Source: Magnetococcales bacterium (GTDB lineage Bacteria > Pseudomonadota > Magnetococcia > Magnetococcales > Magnetaquicoccaceae). Taken from it: 53,022 nucleotides of DNA. The first letter of the stretch is position 1. Every line of letters starts with the position of its first letter. Below the pieces are notes generated by a model. That model was not told where the DNA came from, did not search any database, and saw only the letters and a program-made list of their open reading frames with translations. This document shows, piece by piece, positions 42,200 to 52,796 of the stretch. The stretch lies in NCBI GenBank assembly GCA_015232825.1, contig JADFYY010000003.1, forward strand, positions 1-53,022, in the 5' to 3' direction. A program made the position numbers and the translations under genes.

Positions 42200-42203
42200 A
42201 AAT

Positions 42204-42480
42204 TTAGTAACCGTAAAAGAGACTCTTTAATGCGTGTAAGTCGCAATCAGTAAGTAAACCTTTTAAATCTAAAATGCCTATTATGGTAGAATGATTCCTT
42301 TTTTTCTGGTTCGTGGCGCATAAAAAAGATATATTTATTTTGAATGAATATGAATTGCCCTCTCTCCAATTCATTTCTAGTGTATATTTTAAGGTGATTT
42401 TGAATGAGGTGTTCAGGAATAGAATCAAGATCTATCGTTTGCCCATCTAAATGTACCACCAAGCCAGTTTTCGGATTCAT
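42204..42480 (-). CDS. Small protein upstream of motA, possibly frameshifted
   Basis: The frame from ATG 42480 reads MNPKTGLVVHLDGQTIDLDS and continues to EPEKK, then stops after 77 residues at 42247. At a run of seven A residues (minus strand, near 42298-42304) a one-base shift would continue as RNHSTIIGILDLKGLL...LFYGY. That version ends at 42204, 4 bp before motA and in the position expected for a coupled gene. Either the short product is real, or a natural or sequencing frameshift hides a protein of about 91 residues. There is no family match; small flagellar regulators such as FlbD occupy this place elsewhere, but the sequence does not fit well. Confidence 0.4.
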
Positions 42481-42595
42481 AGTTGGAAACCATTTAATTT
42501 TTTAAAATTTTGTCGATCCTGCGTAGTATAAAATTTTATTTTAAGCGATCACGATTTGGATAGTCAAGATTTTTTATGACTGTGACGGATGTTTG

Positions 42596-42626
42596 TGTGT
42601 GATTTGCGCATGATTTATTCTATACT
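42596..42626 (+). promoter_or_regulatory. Candidate activator-type promoter of the TauE/SafE-like gene
   Basis: TATACT (42621-42626) has no proper -35. Instead TGTGTGATTTGC (42596-42607) covers that region and matches the first 12 bases of the repeat upstream of the TonB receptor (34158). The start of the downstream gene is about 92 bp on. The rest of 42481-42718 is AT-rich with no gene seen. Confidence 0.4.
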
Positions 42627-42718
42627 GATAAAATTCTTAAACAAGGCGGTTCAAGCGAGACCGATTAGGGGTGGATTGGTCATTTCTTTCATGTTTTTTT
42701 TTGATGATTGATCTTTAG

Positions 42719-43459
42719 GTGGATAATTTTTCTCTACTGATTCCTCTGTTGCTGGCATTGTCCAGTCTATTGCACTGTCTAGGTATGTGTGGCGGCATCG
42801 TGGGTGCGATGACCTTTCATATCTCGTCTGGAATGCAAGAGCCAAGGCGCAAGACTTGGCCTTTTCTGCTGGCGGCCAATCTTGGTCGCTTGGTCAGTTA
42901 TGCCGTGGCCGGGGGCTTGGTCGCGATGTTTGGGCGAACCCTGTTTTCTTCGCTCTCGCCTAATTATGGACACACCTTGTTGCAGGGGTTTGCTGGATTG
43001 ATTCTGATTGGCAATGGATTGTTCCTGATTGGACGTTTTCCAGAGATGCACCTCATCGAAAAATTGGGAAGCCATCTCTGGCGCGTCCTGGAACCCATGG
43101 CCAGACACTTCATGACGCCTCGAACCGTGTGGCAGGCCTTTTTGTTCGGTGTGGTGTGGGGCTGGTTTCCCTGTTCATTGGTCTATGGCGCGTTATTGTG
43201 GAGCAGTGCCTCTTGCTCTGGGCTTTCTGGGGCGGTGGTGATGCTTTTGTTTGGCGTGGGGACAGTGCCGGTCATGCTGTCAGCGGGTTGGGTGGCCGGA
43301 TATCTGGTGCGATTTGGAGGACTCTCCCGGTTTGGACGGGTAACCGCCATGCTTTTGCTTGGAATTGGTATTTTAAACTTGATATTATTGGGCTGGAATG
43401 TGCATAATCCGCACATGCATTCAATCACCAACATCGTCAATTGTTTGATACCACCATGA
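42719..43459 (+). CDS. Sulfite exporter TauE/SafE-like (DsbD_2) membrane protein
   Basis: The 246-residue protein has about six membrane helices and the motifs [13 protein letters not shown] and [15 protein letters not shown], each with a cysteine in a helix, typical of the UreH-like/DsbD_2 group. Members act in copper or redox handling near cytochrome oxidase genes, or as anion exporters. The start is GTG at 42719; the ribosome site is weak. The stop overlaps the start of a sigma-54 activator (ATGA), so the two are coupled. The function is uncertain. Confidence 0.8.
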   Translation: MDNFSLLIPLLLALSSLLHCLGMCGGIVGAMTFHISSGMQEPRRKTWPFLLAANLGRLVSYAVAGGLVAMFGRTLFSSLSPNYGHTLLQGFAGLILIGNGLFLIGRFPEMHLIEKLGSHLWRVLEPMARHFMTPRTVWQAFLFGVVWGWFPCSLVYGALLWSSASCSGLSGAVVMLLFGVGTVPVMLSAGWVAGYLVRFGGLSRFGRVTAMLLLGIGILNLILLGWNVHNPHMHSITNIVNCLIPP

Positions 43460-44439
43460 ACCACGCAAGACAACTTGAAATGATGGGTACCTCACCGGCA
43501 TTTGTTGCGGTGCAACGAGCCTCTCGACTGGTGGCGGTCACGGATGCCACGGTATTGATCCAGGGGGAATCGGGTGTTGGCAAGGAGTTGCTGGCCCACT
43601 CCATTCATCAGGCCAGTCGGCGCGTCAAGGGACCGTTTGTGCCAGTCAATTGCGCGGCCTTGTCCGAATCCTTGGTGGAAAGCGAACTCTTCGGTCATGC
43701 CAAGGGGGCGTTTACCGGGGCCTTGGCCGAGCGAGTTGGTCGCATTGCCGCCGCCCATGGCGGGACGCTCTTTTTGGATGAGGTTGGCGATATGCCGCTC
43801 TCCATTCAGGCAAAAATGTTGCGTTTTCTGGAAAATGGCGAGTGCCAACCCCTGGGACAGGAACAACCCAAGCGTGTGGATGTCCGGGTAATCGCGGCTA
43901 CCAATCGGGATTTGTCGGCCATGACGGCCACTGGACGGTTTCGTCAGGATCTTTATTATCGATTGCAGGTCGTCCCTCTGGTTCTTCCGCCCTTGCGGGA
44001 GCGTGGTCCTGACGTGGAAATGCTGGCCAATGCCTTTTTGCGTCATTTTTCGCAGTTGCACACCGTACCGGTTCCGGTTTTCTCTCGTTTGGCTTTGGAT
44101 CTGTTGCGGGGGTACTCCTGGCCTGGCAATATTCGAGAATTGCGCAACCTGTGCGAACGCGGGGTGATTTTTCACGCTGGACAAGAACTCGATGAAGCGT
44201 TTCTACAAGGACAACTGGCGATTCAGGCAACTCCCGCCTCCATTGGGGCGTCCGTATTGGCAGGATTCGCCGCATCTCTCGCTCTGCCCAATGATGGACT
44301 TAGTCTGGATGGTGTGGAACGGGACATGATCGTTGCCGCTTTGGCCAAAACTCAAGGCAATCGTACCCATGCGGCCAAATTATTGGATGTCAGTCGCGAT
44401 ACCCTGCTCTACCGCATGAAAAAACATGCGTTACGTTGA
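43456..44439 (+). CDS. Sigma-54 activator without a sensor domain
   Basis: The 327-residue protein contains only the AAA+ activator domain and a Fis-type helix-turn-helix. Motifs: Walker A GESGVGKE, the sigma-54 contact loop GAFTGA, Walker [21 protein letters not shown]-like [24 protein letters not shown], and a C-terminal [20 protein letters not shown]. There is no receiver or PAS/GAF input domain, as in PspF, so control must come from a partner or from expression. The start at 43456 overlaps the TauE-like stop by 4 bp, which makes that membrane protein a candidate partner. Its targets are unknown. Confidence 0.9.
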   Translation: MNHARQLEMMGTSPAFVAVQRASRLVAVTDATVLIQGESGVGKELLAHSIHQASRRVKGPFVPVNCAALSESLVESELFGHAKGAFTGALAERVGRIAAAHGGTLFLDEVGDMPLSIQAKMLRFLENGECQPLGQEQPKRVDVRVIAATNRDLSAMTATGRFRQDLYYRLQVVPLVLPPLRERGPDVEMLANAFLRHFSQLHTVPVPVFSRLALDLLRGYSWPGNIRELRNLCERGVIFHAGQELDEAFLQGQLAIQATPASIGASVLAGFAASLALPNDGLSLDGVERDMIVAALAKTQGNRTHAAKLLDVSRDTLLYRMKKHALR

Positions 44440-46047
44440 ACCATTCCAAAGCGCGAAAGAGTCCAATGTATTGAGTGGGCTTTCTCCGTCGATCACCTTG
44501 GATAACGCCTTTAAAAAGGACTGTTCTGGATGAACATTAATCTGTGAATGGTTGCAATGACAGAATAAATCCGCTCCTTTGACCCGTACCCCCTCCCGCA
44601 GATATCTTTTGATTGAGCCTAGAGCCTGATCAAATCGGTTAGCATCATGGATTAAGGCATAATACCACAATTTCAAGTGAAGGGCCTTATTCGATGGGTG
44701 GTTGATTATGGCCTTGTCCAACAGGGCGAGTCCCTCTTGGTTGCGTCCTTGACAGAGCAAAAATTGCACAAAACGACTTAAACGGTTAGCACTATTGGGG
44801 TCCACCTGCAAAGAACGCTGATAGAGTTTTTCGGCTGCGGCATGATTGTGGCGGAAATTGTTCATGAACAAGGCAAAATTGCCTAAATTATTGGAATTAT
44901 TGGGAGAGGCTTGTATCGCACGTTGATACAGTGCTTCCGCAGCATCAAAATCGCGTCGTATATTTTTCATGAACAAGGCAAAATTACCCAAATGGCCAGC
45001 ATGGTTGGGGTCGGCCTGTAACGCGCGTTGAAAAAGTGTTTCGGCGGTATCGTAATCTTGTCGTACATTTTTCATGAATAGGGCAAAATTCCCTAAACAG
45101 TTGGCATCCGAGTCACTGGACTCCACCGCTCGACGATAGAGATTTTCTGCTAAGTTGTCATCGGAGCGGGTGTGGTGCAAGAAAAAGGCATAATTGCCTA
45201 AAATGGAGGTATCACGGTTATCCAACAGCAAGGCACGGCGGAAATAGTCTGCTGCTTGTAAAGTGTTTTTTCGAACTTCGTGCAAAAATAAGGCGTAATT
45301 GCTTAAATAGAGGGCATGATCAGGGGAGACCTCTAGGGCTCGACGATACAATGATTCGGTCTGGTCATGATCTTCATGAACTTCATGCATGAATATGGCA
45401 AAGTTAACCAGATTTTTGCTATGCCGGGGGGCTGCGGCTAAGGCTTCCCGGTAGAGTGTTTCAGCACTCGCGTGATCCTGACGGATCTCCTGCATGAATA
45501 AGGCAAAATCGCCTAATATCTCCGCATTGTTTGGGTCGCTGGCAATCGCCTGTCGGTATAGGTTTTCTGTGACGTCATAATCCTTGATAATCTTTTCGGC
45601 AACAAAACATTTTGCTTGAAGTTCTTTGGTTTCGGTAATTTTATCAGGGGTTAGATTGGGAACCCAATGGAACTGGTCAGAGGAGAGAACTGGTCCCAGT
45701 TTTTCGATCAGTGTGGAGAGGCCTTGATGAAATGGTACACTGTTGGCCTCTGTTGAAGCGGTAGGATCCTCGTCGCAAGGATGAAACATCAGGGTCGATA
45801 TGTCGTGAACTTGAGGTTCCCATGACTCCAATTCTTGGAGATTTGCCGGAATGCCCCTTCCTGCAATATGCACATTATAATGATGAGTCTGCAAGAAAAC
45901 CCAGTGCCGCCAATCATCCGCTTCTTCCAGTTTGGCCTCTGTTCCGCGTCCAAGGGTCAAAAAAGAGGCGAGGGATGCCAGATTTTTCAGGAAGTTTTTG
46001 GGTTTGCCAGAGGACGACAATTTTTCAGGTTGAAGAGTGACGCTCAT
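44431..46047 (-). CDS. Tetratricopeptide-repeat protein with eight regular repeats
   Basis: The 538-residue protein has about 160 unassigned N-terminal residues. Roughly eight 34-35-residue TPR units follow, with unusually uniform cores such as [10 protein letters not shown] and AETLYRRAL, and then a C-terminal domain with a CHCNHSQ segment. TPR arrays bind peptides or proteins. No signal peptide is seen, so it is probably cytoplasmic. The near-identical repeats imply recent expansion. It overlaps the convergent sigma-54 activator by 9 bp, and lies 131 bp downstream of recJ. Confidence 0.85.
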   Translation of the reverse strand: MSVTLQPEKLSSSGKPKNFLKNLASLASFLTLGRGTEAKLEEADDWRHWVFLQTHHYNVHIAGRGIPANLQELESWEPQVHDISTLMFHPCDEDPTASTEANSVPFHQGLSTLIEKLGPVLSSDQFHWVPNLTPDKITETKELQAKCFVAEKIIKDYDVTENLYRQAIASDPNNAEILGDFALFMQEIRQDHASAETLYREALAAAPRHSKNLVNFAIFMHEVHEDHDQTESLYRRALEVSPDHALYLSNYALFLHEVRKNTLQAADYFRRALLLDNRDTSILGNYAFFLHHTRSDDNLAENLYRRAVESSDSDANCLGNFALFMKNVRQDYDTAETLFQRALQADPNHAGHLGNFALFMKNIRRDFDAAEALYQRAIQASPNNSNNLGNFALFMNNFRHNHAAAEKLYQRSLQVDPNSANRLSRFVQFLLCQGRNQEGLALLDKAIINHPSNKALHLKLWYYALIHDANRFDQALGSIKRYLREGVRVKGADLFCHCNHSQINVHPEQSFLKALSKVIDGESPLNTLDSFALWNGST

Positions 46048-46178
46048 GAATTACAAACCTTTCAAAAAATCGAATGGCTGACATTTAAAAGAAAGGCAAA
46101 TCGTATAGCAATTGACAAAATCTTGTCCAGTATTTAGAAAAATTGGTGTATTTTTTTTGATCTTGATCTGTTCTGGAG

Positions 46179-47930
46179 TTACCCTTGGGCAGGGCGAGCA
46201 TCCTTGATGATGAACTGGATTTTTTCGCGATTGTTGTAGCGATTGATAGAGAGAGTTCCTGCCACATCCAGACGACCGGTCGTTTGCACCATTTCAGTTC
46301 CCAATACTCCAGGGAAAACGCCAAAGGCGATGGCATCCATCACGGCTTCCCATGGATCGGCCAGCATGCATTTTAAGTGGCGATCTTTGAGTATTCGTGC
46401 ATCCATGAGACGCACGTTTTTGAGAATCCAAACCGGTTCGGGATTGCCCCGGCCAAAGGGTTGTAGTCGTTCTATGCGTCCAGCCAATTCCAGGTTTACC
46501 AGCGAGATCTCCAAAGTTCCATCCACAGGCAAGAGAGGCTGAAACATTTCTGGCGAGTTTTGCTCCCGGACCGCACGATCAAAGGCTGAGGTAAAGGCTG
46601 CAAGACTCCCCGGCTTCAAGGTCATGCCTGCTGCAGCGCGATGACCACCGAACGCCAGTAAATATTCTTCGCAAACCGTCACCGCCGCCAGTAGATCCAA
46701 ACCGGGTATGGAGCGGGCCGAACCTTTGCCACCCCCAGCCTCATCCATTCCTAAAACCACCACAGGCCGATGGTATCGTTCTGCCAGTCGGGAGGCGACA
46801 ATGCCTACCACCCCTGGATGCCATCCTTGCGCCGCGATCACCATGCCCAATGGTTGGTCCACCTGTCTCATGGAATCAATCTGTTGGATTGCCTCCTGGG
46901 TGATTTTCTTTTCAATGGCTTGCCGTTCCTGATTATAGGCCTCTAGAATGGCGGCAATCTCTCCAGCGCGCTCTGGATCGTTGGTAATGAGCAATTCCGC
47001 TCCCAAAGAACCTTGTCCGAGACGACCTCCGGCATTGATTCGAGGGGCAATCTGAAATCCAACCTGACCGGCATTCATTCCTCCCCGCAATCCAGCCACT
47101 TCCATCAAAGCGCAAAGACCAGCCTTGACTGGAGAGGCGGCCACACGTAAACCGGTTGAGGTCAAAGGGCGGTTCATCCCTGTCAGACTGGCCACATCGG
47201 CAATGGTTCCGATGGCCACCAGATCCAGCAGTGATTTGAGATCCGGTTCCTGACATCGGGCGGGAAACCAGTGCCTCTGACGCAAGGCCCGATTGATGGC
47301 CATGACCAGATAAAACGCCACACCCACTCCCGCCAACTCTTTGTGGATAAAGCTCTCGTCGTATCGATTGGGATTGATCACGGCCACTGCTTGCGGCAAC
47401 TGTTCTCGTCCCTGATGATGATCCGTGACAATGACATCCAAGCCAATATCGCTGGCAACCTGCAACGCCTCAAATGCGGTGATGCCACAATCCACGGTAA
47501 TCACCAATCGCACCCCTTCATTGGCCAGGGTTTGCATGGCCTTGGCATTGGGTCCATACCCTTCTGTCAACCGGTCGGGAATGTAGATCCTGGGAGGATT
47601 TCCTAATGCACCCAAATACCGATATAAAAGGGCGGACGAGGTCACGCCGTCCACATCATAATCCCCAAAAATTGCACACGACTCACCACTCTCTAGTGCC
47701 AGGACCAAACGATCCACGGCTTTGTCCATATCCTTCATTTCTAAAGGGTCGGTTAGGTGGCTCAATAAGGGACGTAAATAATGCTCCACTTGCTGCGGGG
47801 TTTCGAGTTGACGATGGGCCAGGATGCCAGAAAAGAGTTCCTGTAATCCAGAGGCCTTGGCCAATTGGCGATGGGAGTCCAATGGTTCCGCACGCAAACG
47901 CCATACCTTGCCGCCAAATGAAAGCGTCAT
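46179..47930 (-). CDS. recJ: Single-stranded-DNA-specific exonuclease RecJ
   Basis: RecJ is a Mn2+-dependent 5'-3' exonuclease used in recombination and mismatch repair. The 583-residue protein shows DHH-family motifs: FGDYDVDGVTSSALL, ITVDCGI, VTDHHQ, the DHHA1 motif FGGHRAAAGM, and the OB-like C-terminal domain (LQPFGRGNPEPVW). The start at 47930 overlaps the stop of the ApgM-like gene (ATGA). The position after hom matches the hom-x-recJ order of many proteobacteria. Confidence 0.96.
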   Translation of the reverse strand: MTLSFGGKVWRLRAEPLDSHRQLAKASGLQELFSGILAHRQLETPQQVEHYLRPLLSHLTDPLEMKDMDKAVDRLVLALESGESCAIFGDYDVDGVTSSALLYRYLGALGNPPRIYIPDRLTEGYGPNAKAMQTLANEGVRLVITVDCGITAFEALQVASDIGLDVIVTDHHQGREQLPQAVAVINPNRYDESFIHKELAGVGVAFYLVMAINRALRQRHWFPARCQEPDLKSLLDLVAIGTIADVASLTGMNRPLTSTGLRVAASPVKAGLCALMEVAGLRGGMNAGQVGFQIAPRINAGGRLGQGSLGAELLITNDPERAGEIAAILEAYNQERQAIEKKITQEAIQQIDSMRQVDQPLGMVIAAQGWHPGVVGIVASRLAERYHRPVVVLGMDEAGGGKGSARSIPGLDLLAAVTVCEEYLLAFGGHRAAAGMTLKPGSLAAFTSAFDRAVREQNSPEMFQPLLPVDGTLEISLVNLELAGRIERLQPFGRGNPEPVWILKNVRLMDARILKDRHLKCMLADPWEAVMDAIAFGVFPGVLGTEMVQTTGRLDVAGTLSINRYNNREKIQFIIKDARPAQG

Positions 47931-49030
47931 GTCAACCCTCCAGAATCCAAAGTTAACCATTTCTCTTTTAGGGCAAGCGGGTCCATTGGCTGGCCCATAC
48001 CCATGGAATGACGCATCCAAAACCATTTTTTAGCAGTGAGACCTCTGCCCTGGGCAAAGATCCAGGAGCAAGGTTTGTCACCAATTATCAACAAACGTCC
48101 AGGATGGGTTGCCAACTCTGCGGCCAGTGGGGCGAGCAAATTTTTGTCTAGGCTTGCGAGCCATGGCAATCGCTCTGCTGTGCGTGGCGCGTCCAACATC
48201 ATTAATCCGGGTATCGGGTCTGCGTTTCGTACCTTGGAAAGCCATTGTTCAAATTCATTCGCGTTATTTTCACTAGGGGACATCACGTTGGCAGAAAAAC
48301 CAGCGGTACTCGCCAATCCAGCGCGTGCGGCATTCGTACTCCAGTTCATCCCTTTGGTGACCATCCGCGAGGCTTGCCAATCAACACCACGCCCGATTCC
48401 CCAAATCCAAGGGGTGTTGAGGGGAGGAATTTTCGCATCCAATCGTTTCCGGTTTACGATATGACGGGCGAGAGCCATCTGACCATGGGTTATCAGAGCG
48501 AGAATTGCCAGGGCATTGGCCCCTTTGGGTTGATGATCCACAAAAGAGGTATCATCCAGGTGATCTAACGGTGTAACGGTCACTTCCAGGGGATGGGACG
48601 TAGAGATCAACTGTGGCCTGTTATTGGGTGTGGCATGCAAGGTCCAGCCTGCATCTTCCAAAACCTCCATCAAGCCATCTGTCAAAAGGGCGCGTTCCGC
48701 AGGCGAAAGGGCAACGCGATCTGGCAGGATAAAGATCAAACGATCCCTGAGCTGTTTTAAATGGGCAAAATCCAAGCAGGCCCATGTCCTTTCAGGATCA
48801 GGATTCAGTCCACTCCCCACAGCGGATAGGTAGCCTGAAAAGTTCAGGATATCGGGGTGGTTCGGGGCGAGCATTTGTTGCAACACCCCGCCGACCCCCA
48901 TCAACGGCTGAATCGATCCTGTCTCGCCCACAGCGGCCAATCGCGCCAGAGTCGGACAGGTGATCTCCAGAGGGGGATCACCGGGGGCCATCAGACCATC
49001 TATGGCAATCAGGAGTGAGGAACAGGTCAA
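47927..49030 (-). CDS. ApgM-like (alkaline phosphatase superfamily) protein, probably inactive
   Basis: The 367-residue protein resembles the ApgM family of cofactor-independent phosphoglycerate mutases and proposed homoserine kinases: LLIAIDGLMAPGDPPLEI at the N-terminus, PTLARLAAVGETG, and PWIWGIGRGVDW in the middle. The expected metal-binding motifs are altered: the usual AGH-type box reads APRTAERLP, and the DHSTP-type box reads GDKPCSW. The GSD-type nucleophile loop is also not found. It probably cannot catalyse the family reaction. It lies between hom and recJ, where other proteobacteria carry thrC or glpX, so a homoserine-linked role was considered. Confidence 0.65.
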   Translation of the reverse strand: MTCSSLLIAIDGLMAPGDPPLEITCPTLARLAAVGETGSIQPLMGVGGVLQQMLAPNHPDILNFSGYLSAVGSGLNPDPERTWACLDFAHLKQLRDRLIFILPDRVALSPAERALLTDGLMEVLEDAGWTLHATPNNRPQLISTSHPLEVTVTPLDHLDDTSFVDHQPKGANALAILALITHGQMALARHIVNRKRLDAKIPPLNTPWIWGIGRGVDWQASRMVTKGMNWSTNAARAGLASTAGFSANVMSPSENNANEFEQWLSKVRNADPIPGLMMLDAPRTAERLPWLASLDKNLLAPLAAELATHPGRLLIIGDKPCSWIFAQGRGLTAKKWFWMRHSMGMGQPMDPLALKEKWLTLDSGGLT

Positions 49031-49035
49031 AACCG

Positions 49036-50346
49036 TTAAGCCAATTGAGCTTCAATGCGAATCATGTAGGGTGGCTCCAGCACGGAATCCAATCGTTCGA
49101 TTTCGTCCATGGCCACACCGATGCGCGCTTCCGTGGTTTCGTGCGTCACCATGACCAAAGGCACGGCATCCACATGCGATTGTCCCTTTTGGTGAATGGC
49201 ACTGAGGGAAATCGAGTATTTAGTCAAAATCGAGGTGATTTCAGCCAACACACCAGGTCGGTCGATCACGGCCAGTCGTAGATAAAAACTCCCTTGCCGT
49301 TGCGAGGCGTTCTGGATTGGCAGATTGCACAGATGATGCACCGGAACCGATAGGGAAGGAACACGTTTTCTGGAGCCAACTCGCAAGTCGCGAGCAAGAT
49401 CGATCAAGTCGGCCACCACAGCACTGGCCGTAGGACGTTCGCCAGCACCGCGACCATGAAACATGGTGGTTCCAGCAAAATCCCCATGGACAAAAACGGC
49501 ATTGAAAACCCCCTCAACCGCCGCAACCATAGAACGGTCTGGCACCATGACCGGTCGAACCGAGAGTTCTAGCAGTCCGTCTTGCAAACGGGCTAGGGCC
49601 AAAAGCTTGATCCGATACCCCATTTCGCTGGCCCAAGCAATGTCCACCGAGGAGACTTGACGGATACCCTCTTTGTTGATGCGAGAAAAATCCAGATGGG
49701 TGCCAAAGGCTATGGCAGAGAGAATGGCCAATTTATGGGCCGCATCAATGCCATCGATGTCGAAAGAGGGGTCGGCCTCGGCAAACCCTTTCTCTTGAGC
49801 ATCGGCTAGAACATGCTGAAAGGGAAGCCCTTTTTCTCGCATTTCAGTAAGGATATAATTGCAAGTCCCATTGAGAATGCCATAGATGAGGTCAATGCGA
49901 TTGCCAGCCAGACTTTCCCTGAGGGCTTTGATCACTGGAACGGCCCCGGCCACGGCGGCCTCAAAGTTCAATTGCACCCCACGAGAGTGGGCCATGGCAA
50001 ACAGTTCGGTTCCGAATTCGGCGATCAGGGCCTTGTTGGCGGTGATCACATGTTTGCCGTTCTCCATCGAACGACTGACCAGATCACGGGTCGGTATGAT
50101 CCCACCGATCAACTCCACCACCACATCCAGATCTTTAGCTTCCACGACCCGGTTCACGTTTCCGGTTACCTCTACCCCTCCCAGCGAGAGCCCACGGTCC
50201 TTTTCCGGGTTGCGGGTGGCAATGCGGACCAGACGTAATGGCATGCCAGCCCGATGGGAGAGTAATTCCTGATGGGTCAACAGGAGATCCGCCACGCCAC
50301 GGCCAACGGTTCCAAAGCCCAACATTCCAATGCGTAATGCGTCCAA
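49036..50346 (-). CDS. hom: Homoserine dehydrogenase
   Basis: Homoserine dehydrogenase reduces aspartate semialdehyde to homoserine for threonine and methionine. The 436-residue protein has the NAD(P)-binding GFGTVGRGVADLL, the catalytic domain (GTCNYILTEM, EADPSFDIDGIDAAHKLAIL) and a C-terminal ACT domain (YLRLAVIDRPGVLAEIT) for feedback control by threonine. The ribosome site AGGAG precedes the ATG. The aminotransferase gene lies 20 bp upstream on the same strand. Confidence 0.96.
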   Translation of the reverse strand: MDALRIGMLGFGTVGRGVADLLLTHQELLSHRAGMPLRLVRIATRNPEKDRGLSLGGVEVTGNVNRVVEAKDLDVVVELIGGIIPTRDLVSRSMENGKHVITANKALIAEFGTELFAMAHSRGVQLNFEAAVAGAVPVIKALRESLAGNRIDLIYGILNGTCNYILTEMREKGLPFQHVLADAQEKGFAEADPSFDIDGIDAAHKLAILSAIAFGTHLDFSRINKEGIRQVSSVDIAWASEMGYRIKLLALARLQDGLLELSVRPVMVPDRSMVAAVEGVFNAVFVHGDFAGTTMFHGRGAGERPTASAVVADLIDLARDLRVGSRKRVPSLSVPVHHLCNLPIQNASQRQGSFYLRLAVIDRPGVLAEITSILTKYSISLSAIHQKGQSHVDAVPLVMVTHETTEARIGVAMDEIERLDSVLEPPYMIRIEAQLA

Positions 50347-50366
50347 ATTATTCTCCTGTTTGCGAA

Positions 50367-51557
50367 TTATGAAGCAATATCACCGCCAAGGTTCATGAAT
50401 CGGCGGATTCCACGGATAGCTTGACGAGTTCGATGTTCGTTTTCGATCAAGGCGAGTCGGACATAATCTTCGCCATACTGTCCAAAACCGATCCCAGGAC
50501 TGACAGCCACCTTGGCCTCCCGGAGCAGCAGTTTGCAGAATTCCAATGATCCCAAGGATCGGAACTCTTCAGGAATTTGTGCCCAAACGAACATGGAAGC
50601 CTTGGGTTTGTCCACATGCCATCCTGCCCGGTTTAACCCATCCACCAGCAGGTCGCGACGGTGCTGATAAAGATCACAGGCCTCTTTGACGCACTCTTGA
50701 GGACCATTTAAGGCAACCGCAGCGGCAATCTGGATGGGTTGAAACATGCCATAATCCAGATAAGATTTGATGCGGGCTAGGGCATAAACCAGACGCGGAC
50801 ATCCCACGCCATATCCAACGCGCCAGCCCGGCATGTTGTAGGTTTTGGAGAGGGAGTGAAACTCGATACAGCGATCTTTGGCTCCTGGAACCTGTAACAT
50901 GCTGGGTGCCCGATAGTCGTCAAAGCAGATGTCCGCATAGGCGACATCTGAAATGACAAACAGGTCGTGTTCCTTGGCAAACTCGTTGATCCTGACATAA
51001 AAATCCAAGTCAACCACCCGTGCGGTCGGATTGGATGGAAAATTGATCAACAGCGTTTTCGGCTTTGGCCAAGTCGTGCGAATGGCATGATTGAGTTCGT
51101 CAAAAAAATCCGAGGTGTGGACCAAGGGGACATGACGGATGTCGGCCCCGGCTAGGACAAAGCTGTAGACATGAATCGGATAGGTTGGGTTGGGAACCAG
51201 GACGGTATCACCGGGATTGGTCATGGCCAATGCCAGATGAGAGAGGCCTTCTTTGGAACCGATGGTGACGATGGCCTCGCTATTCGGATCCAGTTCCACT
51301 TGAAAGCGTCGTTGATAATAGGCGCAGATGGCTTTTCTTAAGCCAGGAATTCCTTTGGAGAGGGAATAGCGATGGTTGCGGCCATCTTGAGCCGCTTCGC
51401 ACAACCGGTCTACGATATGCTTAGGGGTCGGCTGGTCGGGATTTCCCATGCCGAAGTCGATGATATCTTCACCTTTTTGTCGTGCGGCGTACTTGAGATC
51501 ATTGACAACGGCAAAGACGTAAGGGGGAAGTCGTTTGATGCGTTGAAATTCTTCCAT
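50367..51557 (-). CDS. alaC: PLP-dependent alanine/LL-DAP-type aminotransferase (AlaC-like)
   Basis: This 396-residue class I aminotransferase has [38 protein letters not shown], and the PLP lysine in [19 protein letters not shown]. It is closest by eye to AlaC/YfdZ, glutamate-pyruvate aminotransferases also annotated as LL-diaminopimelate aminotransferase. It commonly precedes hom, as here. ATG 51557 was chosen; the longer frame starts with TTG. It is divergent from gap. Confidence 0.88.
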   Translation of the reverse strand: MEEFQRIKRLPPYVFAVVNDLKYAARQKGEDIIDFGMGNPDQPTPKHIVDRLCEAAQDGRNHRYSLSKGIPGLRKAICAYYQRRFQVELDPNSEAIVTIGSKEGLSHLALAMTNPGDTVLVPNPTYPIHVYSFVLAGADIRHVPLVHTSDFFDELNHAIRTTWPKPKTLLINFPSNPTARVVDLDFYVRINEFAKEHDLFVISDVAYADICFDDYRAPSMLQVPGAKDRCIEFHSLSKTYNMPGWRVGYGVGCPRLVYALARIKSYLDYGMFQPIQIAAAVALNGPQECVKEACDLYQHRRDLLVDGLNRAGWHVDKPKASMFVWAQIPEEFRSLGSLEFCKLLLREAKVAVSPGIGFGQYGEDYVRLALIENEHRTRQAIRGIRRFMNLGGDIAS

Positions 51558-51794
51558 GATTGGGTATCGCTGCAAGGGTGGTTTATAAAAAAAAGCACTC
51601 TGTTATGGAAATAAAGAACGGTGTCAGAATACCCTATCGTTGTGATCGGTAAAAGTGAAAATCGTTGCCTTGTTTGGTCACTCTTTGTGGGAGGTGACTT
51701 GAAAAGATGGGGCTGTACTGGCAAAATGGGATATTTTTACGGCATGGGTGAATGCTGCAGCAATAAACATCTTTGGAAACGGACAGTAACAATC

Positions 51795-52796
51795 ATGGCA
51801 ATTCGTATTGGTATCAATGGTTTCGGTCGCATTGGCAGAAGCATCTTTCGAGCTTTGAAGGCGGATCCATTATTCGGGGATCTGGAGATCGTGGCTGTCA
51901 ACGATCCGGCTGTCCCAGAAATTTTGGCTCACTTGCTTCAATACGACTCATTCATGGGGCCATGGAAATATCCGGTAGAAATGTCTGGTGCCAGCATGAT
52001 TGTGGATGGCGGTCAGACCGCTTTTTTTTCTGAGCCGGAACCCAGGAATATTCCCTGGCACCGTCACGAGGTGGATTACGTCATAGAATCCTCTGGTCGC
52101 TTCGCCAGTCTGGATGCGGCCAGTGGTCATTTGCAAGGGGGTGCTAGGCGAGTGGTAATCTCCGCTCCAGCCAAAGGAGAGGTTAAGACGTTTGTCATGG
52201 GGGTCAACGAGGATGACTATGATCCTTTAGTAGACCGGGTAGTTTCAGGGGCGTCCTGTACCACCAACTGCATGGCTCCGGTGGTGCGGATTATTTTGGA
52301 TCATTTTGGTGTTCGGCGTGGATTGCTCACCACCATTCACTCTTACACCAGCGATCAAAAACTGATCGATGCCCCGCACAATGATTTGCGTCGAGCCCGC
52401 ACCGCTGGCACTTCCATCATTCCCACCACCACTGGGGCGGCGGCGGCGATTGGTTTGATCATTCCAGAATTGGTGGGACGTTTTGATGGCATGTCCGTGC
52501 GTGTTCCTGTGGCCAATGTCTCTTTGGTGGATTTGGTCATGGAAGTGGAGCGTCCCTGCACCACAGATTCCATCAATCAGGTTTTGCGTGAGTCTGTGAA
52601 CCGGTATATGGGATTTACTATGGAACCCCTTGTTTCATCTGATTTTCGCGAAGATGCGCGTTCCTCCATTGTGGATGGATTGTCCACCCGTGTTATTGAA
52701 TCCACGGTCAAGGTGATGAGTTGGTATAACAACGAATGGGCCTATGCCAATCGGGTGTTGGATATGATCCGGTATATGGATTCTGTGGAAATTTAG
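51795..52796 (+). CDS. gap: Glyceraldehyde-3-phosphate dehydrogenase
   Basis: The 333-residue protein has the NAD-binding GINGFGRIGRSIFRAL, the catalytic cysteine C155 in SGASCTTNCMAP, the HSYTSDQKLIDAPHNDLRRAR segment and the C-terminal WYNNEWAYANRV. It catalyses the phosphorylating oxidation of glyceraldehyde-3-phosphate in glycolysis and carbon fixation. The start at 51795 (MAIRIGIN) matches the family; the longer frame does not. It stands alone, with no pgk or tkt neighbour. Confidence 0.96.
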   Translation: MAIRIGINGFGRIGRSIFRALKADPLFGDLEIVAVNDPAVPEILAHLLQYDSFMGPWKYPVEMSGASMIVDGGQTAFFSEPEPRNIPWHRHEVDYVIESSGRFASLDAASGHLQGGARRVVISAPAKGEVKTFVMGVNEDDYDPLVDRVVSGASCTTNCMAPVVRIILDHFGVRRGLLTTIHSYTSDQKLIDAPHNDLRRARTAGTSIIPTTTGAAAAIGLIIPELVGRFDGMSVRVPVANVSLVDLVMEVERPCTTDSINQVLRESVNRYMGFTMEPLVSSDFREDARSSIVDGLSTRVIESTVKVMSWYNNEWAYANRVLDMIRYMDSVEI

